DNA of 64,000 bases from 20CM-2-55-15 sp963738025. Its GTDB lineage: Bacteria; Acidobacteriota; Terriglobia; 20CM-2-55-15. A program made the translations under genes and the position numbers. Positions within the stretch are counted from its first letter, which is position 1. Each line of letters begins with the position of its first letter. Positions 59,294 through 64,000 of the stretch are shown piece after piece. The DNA lies in NCBI GenBank assembly GCA_963738025.1, contig CAVTWA010000004.1, forward strand, positions 372,001 through 436,000. The letters are read 5' to 3'. The notes under the pieces were generated by a model that was not told the DNA's origin, did no database searches, and saw nothing but the letters and a program-made list of their open reading frames with translations.

Positions 59294-59488
59294 TCAGAGT
59301 GAAGCTTCGGAGTGAATCAATTTCGGGTCGACCGGCAGTCCCGTGAATTCCTCGTAGACGTCAACTCCTTGCTGGACGATCTCCCGTAGTCTTTCTTCGA
59401 TGAAGAAACCATCGCCGTCGCCGCTTCTGAGGTGTTCCGCCAGACTCGCAGCCATCGTCGCAAGTTCGAGAAGCAGTTCGTAATCCAT
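59294..59488 (-). CDS. small acidic protein of unknown function
   Basis: 64 residues, with a perfect AGGAGG seven bases before the ATG. Mostly helical and acidic (LRSGDGDGFFIEERLREIVQ), no signal peptide. It ends the leftward set of small genes that starts at 60976. The strong ribosome site and the tight spacing (8 bp after the next gene's stop) argue that it is real. No family is recognised. Confidence 0.65.
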   Translation of the reverse strand: MDYELLLELATMAASLAEHLRSGDGDGFFIEERLREIVQQGVDVYEEFTGLPVDPKLIHSEASL

Positions 59489-59496
59489 CGGACCTC

Positions 59497-60057
59497 CTAA
59501 TTTTTTACTGTTTTCGGATCGAGGTTTCGGATCGCGTCGATCAGATCCGAAACGTTTCTTGTCAGTTGAGTCAAGTAAACATCGGCTGAAGTATTGGTCG
59601 TGATTGCTCCGCGATAGACGAGCCAGGACTCGCGGGCAACGTTGTACGACTGGATGAGCGTGTTGAACGCCGCTTTCGCCTCCGCCGGAAGCTGGCCGGC
59701 TTCATAATCCGTGCGGCCTTGATCGATCAGCTTCTGGGCAATGAGCAGCGCATCGTACGCTGCCGAATCAGTCTTATCGACGGCTCCCGGATGGATCGTG
59801 TAGTGCGCGGCACAGGCCGTCGTGGAAATCAGCAGCAGTGGAATGAGCAACGCCGGAACGAGGACTTTCAATCCGGGAATCCCGCTGCCGAAGGCCGTGG
59901 CGACGTTCCCGGCCGTGGTGTGGCAGAAGCGGTAGAACCACAGGTAAACCGGACTCCCCTTCGATCCGGGATCCGGCATCGACGAGACCGCAGCCGAGAA
60001 AATCCAGTAGAGGACGACTGCAGTCCAGAATTGATGTTGCAGCAAAAATTCAAACAC
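59497..60057 (-). CDS. phage-like membrane protein with holin-type N-terminus
   Basis: 186 residues from a GTG at 60057 with GGAGG five bases upstream; an ATG at 60087 without a site is the alternative. The N-terminal part has a TM helix (FWTAVVLYWIFSAAVSSMPD) and a segment YLWFYRFCHTTAGN of a kind seen in small phage proteins. A second TM helix (LVPALLIPLLLISTTACAAH) is followed by a helical domain (FNTLIQSYNVARESWLVYRG). It may be a domesticated phage gene; this rests on resemblance only. Confidence 0.6.
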   Translation of the reverse strand: MFEFLLQHQFWTAVVLYWIFSAAVSSMPDPGSKGSPVYLWFYRFCHTTAGNVATAFGSGIPGLKVLVPALLIPLLLISTTACAAHYTIHPGAVDKTDSAAYDALLIAQKLIDQGRTDYEAGQLPAEAKAAFNTLIQSYNVARESWLVYRGAITTNTSADVYLTQLTRNVSDLIDAIRNLDPKTVKN

Positions 60058-60096
60058 AGGCACCTCCGTCAATATTGTTGTTTGCATGGGTCACGG

Positions 60097-60264
60097 TTAC
60101 TTTTGGCACAAGTAGACGTATGCAGTGACGAGCGCGCACCATGCGCCTTTGAGCCAGTTTTGCCAGCTTTCGAGCTTCGAGACGCGCTCGGGCAGCTTCT
60201 CAAATCTTTCGAGCCGCCCCTCAATCCGGCCGACGATCAGTAGAATTTGATCCAGGCGATCCAT
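60097..60264 (-). CDS. small coiled-coil/TM protein (XhlA/holin-like)
   Basis: 55 residues from the ATG at 60264, preceded by AGGAGG. A coiled coil (LIVGRIEGRLERFEKLPERV) is followed by one TM helix (LKGAWCALVTAYVYLC). Phage haemolysin/holin accessory proteins of XhlA type share this plan. It lies between the two neighbouring small genes in the same direction. Confidence 0.6.
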   Translation of the reverse strand: MDRLDQILLIVGRIEGRLERFEKLPERVSKLESWQNWLKGAWCALVTAYVYLCQK

Positions 60265-60328
60265 AGTGGCCTCCTTGTGGAGCCCAGGCGACGCGGATGC
60301 GACCCCCTGCATCCGCGTCATCTGCGGC

Positions 60329-60976
60329 TTAGATCACCATGCGCGTGACCGAGTCGCTCCAATCGGTGTAACCGAGCCTGCCGTAGGCGCGAACCTGAAA
60401 CGTGTACAAGGTGCCCACCAGGAGTCCATTGACCGGGGTGGATTGTTTCGCGCTCGGCACAGTGATCGTGGTGAATGAACCGGACGTCGCGCCGGCTGCG
60501 ATGGCGGCGAAACGCAGGTCATAGTTTCGGGCTCTTATAACCGCCTTGATCGTGACGAGCAGTTGGCCGGTATTGCCCTGAACGATTTTACGGATGGACG
60601 GTTGAGCCAGTGGTTGCGGCGGGTTACGTGTGGTTGAAGCCGCCTCGAAACCACTCGACAAGAGCGTAGCCAGGTCGCCATTCGCCGCACCCTCGACGTA
60701 GTGAGCGAGGGAACGGAGCGTCACCGCCAGTTCCTCGCGTTTCTGTTTCTTCTCCGCGATGGCTTTCTTGCTTCCGTCGAGAGCGGCAGTTATTGCGGCG
60801 GAAAGACCGTCGGCGGCATTCTTGAGCTCTGTTGCAGAGACCGGCGGCGTTGGAAATTTGGGATTGCCGTCGATTCCCTTGATGATCGCGTTGAGACGAG
60901 TCATGAACCCGTCATCCTTCAACTTCGTGAACCCCAGTTGTGGCCGAATGAGCTTCGGCGTAGTCGTTGTGGACAT
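60329..60976 (-). CDS. fibronectin type III domain-containing protein
   Basis: 215 residues from the ATG at 60976 (AAGGAG upstream); the frame is open further up but lacks family features. The N-terminal half is helical (LKNAADGLSAAITAALDGSK, EKKQKREELAVTLRSLAHYV). The C-terminal 85 residues are an Fn3-like domain (GQLLVTIKAVIRARNYDLRF, TPVNGLLVGTLYTFQVRAYG, DWSDSVTRMVI). It has no signal peptide. With the three downstream genes it forms a compact, strongly initiated set. Confidence 0.7.
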   Translation of the reverse strand: MSTTTTPKLIRPQLGFTKLKDDGFMTRLNAIIKGIDGNPKFPTPPVSATELKNAADGLSAAITAALDGSKKAIAEKKQKREELAVTLRSLAHYVEGAANGDLATLLSSGFEAASTTRNPPQPLAQPSIRKIVQGNTGQLLVTIKAVIRARNYDLRFAAIAAGATSGSFTTITVPSAKQSTPVNGLLVGTLYTFQVRAYGRLGYTDWSDSVTRMVI

Positions 60977-61132
60977 AGCTACTCCTTCTGCTTTGGTTGA
61001 GGTGTTTCCCGGCCGCGTGATTAAAAGTTGAAAGAAGGGCGGCCGCCTTCTCTCAACGAACCCTCTCCCGTCTGGACACACTTCGGGCGTCGTGAAAAAA
61101 CGAAAACAAGATCTGGCTTCAGGAAACGATGG

Positions 61133-61936
61133 TCAGGCGCTCACTGGCTCGTACCGGTCCGTCTGGAGCGCATGGATCTCTTCGTCAAAGATGGCTGCCG
61201 CGAGCATGTTGGATTTCCGGATGCACACCCACAAGAAGAGCAAGATGATTCCGACGACGAAGCGGCACGCCATATTTGTCCAGTCCGTATAGATCGGCAG
61301 CGGTTCGCCTTGGAACCAGCGGATTGCGGCGTATGCCGGACCGAAGAACTGCAACATGAAAACGGTCGCTTCCAGTACCGACACCAGGGCAAATCCCGAG
61401 GGGTTGAAGTGCCCGCCCGACAGCAGGTCTCGCTTCCGCTTCAGTTCCTCGATCTCCATCGCGCCCGTGACCGACGGCGGTGTCCGGGTAGAAAACTTCG
61501 TGCCGACGCCTTCCCGGTGAAGCCGGACGAGAAAGATCAGAGGGATGGTCGAGCCGACGATGAACGTGAATTGCAGTACGTTGTCGTCCGGCAACAGCAT
61601 CGCGTTCAGGCTGATGTAGGCCAGATGCGTCAACGCAAACCACCACATCGCGCGTTGAAGGATGTCGAATACCTGATTCATCCTCCGGTGCTTCTCTGGA
61701 CGGTCCGGCAGATTGCACCTGATCTTCAGCGGAGGTATCAGACCCCGCCGGATTTCAGTTCTCCGGATGCTCAGACTCGAGCGCGCGAATTCATAGGCGC
61801 GGTGCGGCCAGGAAATTTCCAGGGCATCGCCGACGATGTCCTGCCGGTCGGCCGGCAGGATGAGGTTCGCGATCTTATATACAAGGTTGCGGAGTGTCAG
61901 GCCTTTTGCCTGATTGTCCCCGGAATTGGGTCGCAT
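61133..61936 (-). CDS. integral membrane protein with permease-prefix-like N-terminus
   Basis: 267 residues. The N-terminus (LVYKIANLILPADRQDIVGD, ALEISW) resembles the prefix domain of acidobacterial PadR-linked permeases. Four TM segments follow (MWWFALTHLAYISLNAML, FTFIVGSTIPLIFLVRL, FALVSVLEATVFMLQFFG, FVVGIILLFLWVCI). There are no ATPase or FtsX features. The PadR gene upstream overlaps it by 40 bp, so the regulator very likely controls it. Confidence 0.72.
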   Translation of the reverse strand: MRPNSGDNQAKGLTLRNLVYKIANLILPADRQDIVGDALEISWPHRAYEFARSSLSIRRTEIRRGLIPPLKIRCNLPDRPEKHRRMNQVFDILQRAMWWFALTHLAYISLNAMLLPDDNVLQFTFIVGSTIPLIFLVRLHREGVGTKFSTRTPPSVTGAMEIEELKRKRDLLSGGHFNPSGFALVSVLEATVFMLQFFGPAYAAIRWFQGEPLPIYTDWTNMACRFVVGIILLFLWVCIRKSNMLAAAIFDEEIHALQTDRYEPVSA

Positions 61937-62253
61937 TCGTTTGCCCTCAATGTTTCCAGAAACCGCTCCGCTGTTGCCGCCGATTGCTGCAAGGCGTCCT
62001 CTCCGGCCGAAGCGATGCTGTAATAACGTTTGGGCTTATTGCCGCGTTGAGGCGTGGGATCCGCTACACGCCAGGTGACATAACCTTTTTCTTCCAACCG
62101 GTCCAGCGCCGAATAGATGGACGCGATCTTGACCGCCTGCCCGTAGTTCCGTTCGACCTGGACGTGAACGGGTACCGCATAGGCATTCTCGATCGTCTTG
62201 ACGGCGAGGAGCACCAGCTGTTCAAACTGTCCGAGTGTCTCTTTTTTCAACAT
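61897..62253 (-). CDS. PadR-family transcriptional regulator
   Basis: 118 residues from the ATG at 62253 (MLKKETLGQFEQLVLLAV); an ATG four codons upstream is possible. The winged helix is clear: VKIASIYSALDRLEEKGYVT and then KPKRYYSIASAGEDALQQSA. PadR proteins repress genes for detoxification or transport. It is co-transcribed with the membrane protein after it. A promoter inside an inverted repeat lies 66 bp upstream. Confidence 0.9.
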   Translation of the reverse strand: MLKKETLGQFEQLVLLAVKTIENAYAVPVHVQVERNYGQAVKIASIYSALDRLEEKGYVTWRVADPTPQRGNKPKRYYSIASAGEDALQQSAATAERFLETLRANECDPIPGTIRQKA

Positions 62254-62315
62254 GTTACAAATCACTTCCCTTTACGGCCCTAACAACCATCAATCGGTGT
62301 TGCTGACTGACGAGA

Positions 62316-62359
62316 CATACTATACAACTACTACTAGTACTTGTCAACTAATTAGTATG
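62316..62359 (-). promoter_or_regulatory. padR promoter with candidate operator
   Basis: On the minus strand TTGACA (62342-62347) and TATAGT (62319-62324) are 17 bp apart, a near-consensus sigma-70 promoter. The inverted repeats TAGTATG (62353-62359 on +) and CATACTA (62316-62322 on +) flank it, and ACTAGT lies in its centre, so a dimeric regulator, probably PadR itself, could cover the promoter. Confidence 0.6.
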
Positions 62360-62434
62360 CGTTGTCGATAAAATAATAGACGTTGCCAACTATTACTTGG
62401 AATAGCCAGCGCCGCAAAGGGAAACCGTAGCCAT

Positions 62435-62784
62435 ACTTCCGCCACTCGCGAACATCGGACGACTACCGCCGCTATACTTCCGCTACTCCCGAACATCCGA
62501 CGGCTGCCGCCGCCATACTTCCGCCACTCCCAAACATCCGACGGCTGCCGCCGCTATCCTTCCGCCACTCCCGAACATCCGACGGTTACCGCCGCTATCC
62601 TTCCGCCACTCCCGAACATCCGACGACTGCCGCCGCTATACTTCCGCCACTCCCGAACATCCGACGGCTGTCGCCGCTATCCTTCCGCCACTCCCGAACA
62701 TCCGACGGCTGCCGCCGCTATCCTTCCGCCACTCCCGAACATCCGACGGCTGCCGCCGCCATACTTCCGCAATTCCCAAACATT
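62435..62784. repeat. 41-bp tandem repeat array (8 full units plus a partial one)
   Basis: The unit starts ACTTCCGCCACTCCCGAACA and goes on with TCCGACGGCTGCCGCCGCTAT. Eight units run from 62435 to 62762, and 22 bases of a ninth to 62784. Units differ by single bases. 41 is not a multiple of 3, so the array is not coding. It makes up much of an 881-bp gap without a gene (62266-63146); 62790-63010 shows nothing recognisable. Confidence 0.9.
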
Positions 62785-63011
62785 TGTTTCCTCGATCCCA
62801 GCATGAGCAACTGGTCAGTCCTCCGGCCTGCACCGAATGAACTGCTTCACGGCACACCCGTACGATGTCGGCCACATCGGTCCCGCTGACTGCTCAAGAA
62901 AAATACTTCTTACTCTCTATGAGCATTAAGACCCGCCGGAAAATACAAGAAAATGACACGATGGGTTTCCGGTCCGGAGACGGTCAGTCTGCAGATGACG
63001 ATTTCGTTCTA

Positions 63012-63148
63012 AGTACTGCTTTTCGTAATTACGGTAACGTATGAGAAGTGGATTCGAGGACAACCTGAGCTCAGCTATTCCCCGCCTAAGTTAGGCGGGG
63101 AATATTCGCGCTTATCCGAACGTTACCGTAATTACGAAAAGCACTGCT
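63012..63148. mobile_element. MITE-like element with 28-bp inverted ends
   Basis: Ends 63012-63039 and 63121-63148 are complementary at 26 of 28 positions (core TGCTTTTCGTAATTACGGTA). The 81-bp inside contains one copy of the GC palindrome (TTCCCCGCCTAAGTTAGGCG, 63079 on). There is no coding capacity. Its right edge reaches into the stop codon of the O-antigen ligase gene. Confidence 0.7.
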
Positions 63149-64000
63149 AAGCTTCGGAATGGTGGATCTTCTCCGGAAGCGGCAGGGCGAGAGAAATGCC
63201 GACAAAGGTGAAAAACAACATCGCATTGGAAGGAATCTGGAGATTGAAATCTGTGAAGCTGTGGACCAGGATCGAAAATATTGCGCCTGCGCAGGCGAGC
63301 AGAATGCCTCTCTGCTCCGGTGAGTCGATCGAAACGAACAGCCGAACGCAGCGAATCACGACGAAGAAAAGCAAGGACCAGAAGACCGCAGCCAGCGGCA
63401 ACCCCCACTCCGCGGCGGTTTCCAGATAGTCATTGTGTGCATGGTCGAACAGCATGTCGGGCCGAAAGGTTTGGTATTTCCGGTATCGGTCCTGGAAGTT
63501 TCCGGTTCCTACTCCGGCCGGATTTGCACCAATCATCCGAAGTGCATCCCGATAGACGATTACGCGACCCTCTCGCAAGATCGCATCCGGGCCGACTAAT
63601 TCGGAATAACGCTGAACGATGCCATCCACTCCGATCCACAAGGCGCCCACCAGCACTAAGCCGAGCATCCCAAAGCCCAGCGCTACCACCGTTAGCCGTT
63701 GCGATTTTCGAAGCTGAAGCACAGCGCCCAGGAAGAAAACCGTCACTAGAAAGGAAAAGATGCCCATCCTGGAGATCGAAAACAGCAGGGCCAATCCCAT
63801 GAATGCGCCTGCCAGCAGGTACAGATAAGGGCGGGCCAATTCTCCGAAACGCCGGGACGACATATAGGCGAGCCCGAAGGCGACTGGGATAAACATCTCC
63901 AGCAAACCCGCGAAATGATTCCGGTTGATCAGCGTTCCCGTTGTTGGATAAGCCGGATTTTGATATCCCAGAATCCAACCCGGAAACAGAAAGTGCTGCA
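63147..64000 (-). CDS. O-antigen ligase family membrane protein, C-terminal part (truncated by window edge)
   Basis: The frame is open to the window end, giving about 284 residues. The Wzy_C-type segment GTLINRNHFAGLLEMFIPVA is typical of O-antigen ligase/polymerase proteins. TM helices follow (LYLLAGAFMGLALLFSISRM, FSFLVTVFFLGAVL), then a large periplasmic loop with AHNDYLETAAEWGLPLAAVF, which holds the conserved HNDYLE motif, and two to three final helices. It would join or polymerise surface polysaccharide; wecB in this window could supply a precursor. The upstream part is outside the window. Confidence 0.9.
   Translation of the reverse strand, partial: QHFLFPGWILGYQNPAYPTTGTLINRNHFAGLLEMFIPVAFGLAYMSSRRFGELARPYLYLLAGAFMGLALLFSISRMGIFSFLVTVFFLGAVLQLRKSQRLTVVALGFGMLGLVLVGALWIGVDGIVQRYSELVGPDAILREGRVIVYRDALRMIGANPAGVGTGNFQDRYRKYQTFRPDMLFDHAHNDYLETAAEWGLPLAAVFWSLLFFVVIRCVRLFVSIDSPEQRGILLACAGAIFSILVHSFTDFNLQIPSNAMLFFTFVGISLALPLPEKIHHSEA

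Noticed and set aside
61028..62023. Frame of about 330 codons opposite the membrane protein gene
   Set aside because: Polar, motif-free and antisense to a gene with clear TM helices coupled to padR.
62435..62784. CRISPR-like array
   Set aside because: Units are head to tail with no variable spacers and no cas genes nearby, so it is a plain tandem repeat.
62636..62875. Open frame across the tandem array on the minus strand
   Set aside because: The 41-bp period shifts frame with every unit, and there is no ribosome site; it is a by-product of the repeat.

Overview
This 64 kb window looks like a chromosomal piece of a Gram-negative, LPS-bearing bacterium, most likely an acidobacterium. That placement is inferred from gene content: BamA/Skp/LpxA/LpxI/Lol, the hfq-hflX pair, runs of secreted DUF6152-type paralogues, and a PadR regulator paired with a permease-prefix-like membrane protein. 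No rRNA, tRNA or CRISPR array was recognised.

Layout. 1-10 kb: the end of an RND pump, ilvD, a Tat-exported amidohydrolase, an Smr protein, a formylglycine-generating-enzyme-like protein, and a cluster of secreted paralogues (6.0-10.0 kb). 10-14.3 kb: a compact minus-strand operon with a bacterial microcompartment (BMC) shell protein, a CoA-acylating aldehyde dehydrogenase with a long C-terminal tail, a class III aminotransferase and an LLM-type oxidoreductase. 14.4-21 kb: a RodZ-like protein, uvrA, a TPR protein, a lipoprotein, a secreted protein and an SprT-like protease. 21-34 kb: one long minus-strand run for envelope biogenesis and RNA biology (bamA, frameshifted skp, fabZ, lpxA, lpxI, Gfo/Idh/MocA oxidoreductase, TonB-like, SpoIID-like, miaA, hfq, hflX, TPR/SLH protein). 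34-41 kb: clpC, lolD, lolC, lysS, nusB, ribH. 41-51.5 kb: acyl-CoA genes, a fused homocysteine methyltransferase/MTHF reductase, two cyclophilins, a DUF512 radical-SAM protein, pgsA, wecB and small secreted proteins.

51.9-57.3 kb is the most distinctive part. A sigma-54 activator gene broken by one frameshift diverges from an ECF-type sigma factor. After the sigma factor come an unannotated 35-residue double-glycine-leader peptide (53570-53677), an ABC ATPase lacking its catalytic Glu and switch His, a small permease, and a complete C39-peptidase ABC exporter. This reads as a self-contained peptide maturation and export locus. 57.3-61 kb holds a GxxExxY gene bracketed by inverted copies of a dispersed repeat, a FecR-domain protein and a run of small phage-flavoured genes with strong ribosome binding sites. 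61-64 kb has a PadR/membrane protein pair, a 41-bp tandem array, a MITE-like element and a partial O-antigen ligase.

Repeats are unusually rich. They include a 33-bp family (consensus half AATAAGCCACGAATTGAACG) at nine places, often supplying stop or start codons; two ~164-bp palindromic elements with a compensatory base change; a G/C-rich palindrome family (CCCCGCCTgAGTCAGGCGGG type) inside larger mosaic blocks; and a 47-bp perfect inverted repeat downstream of clpC.
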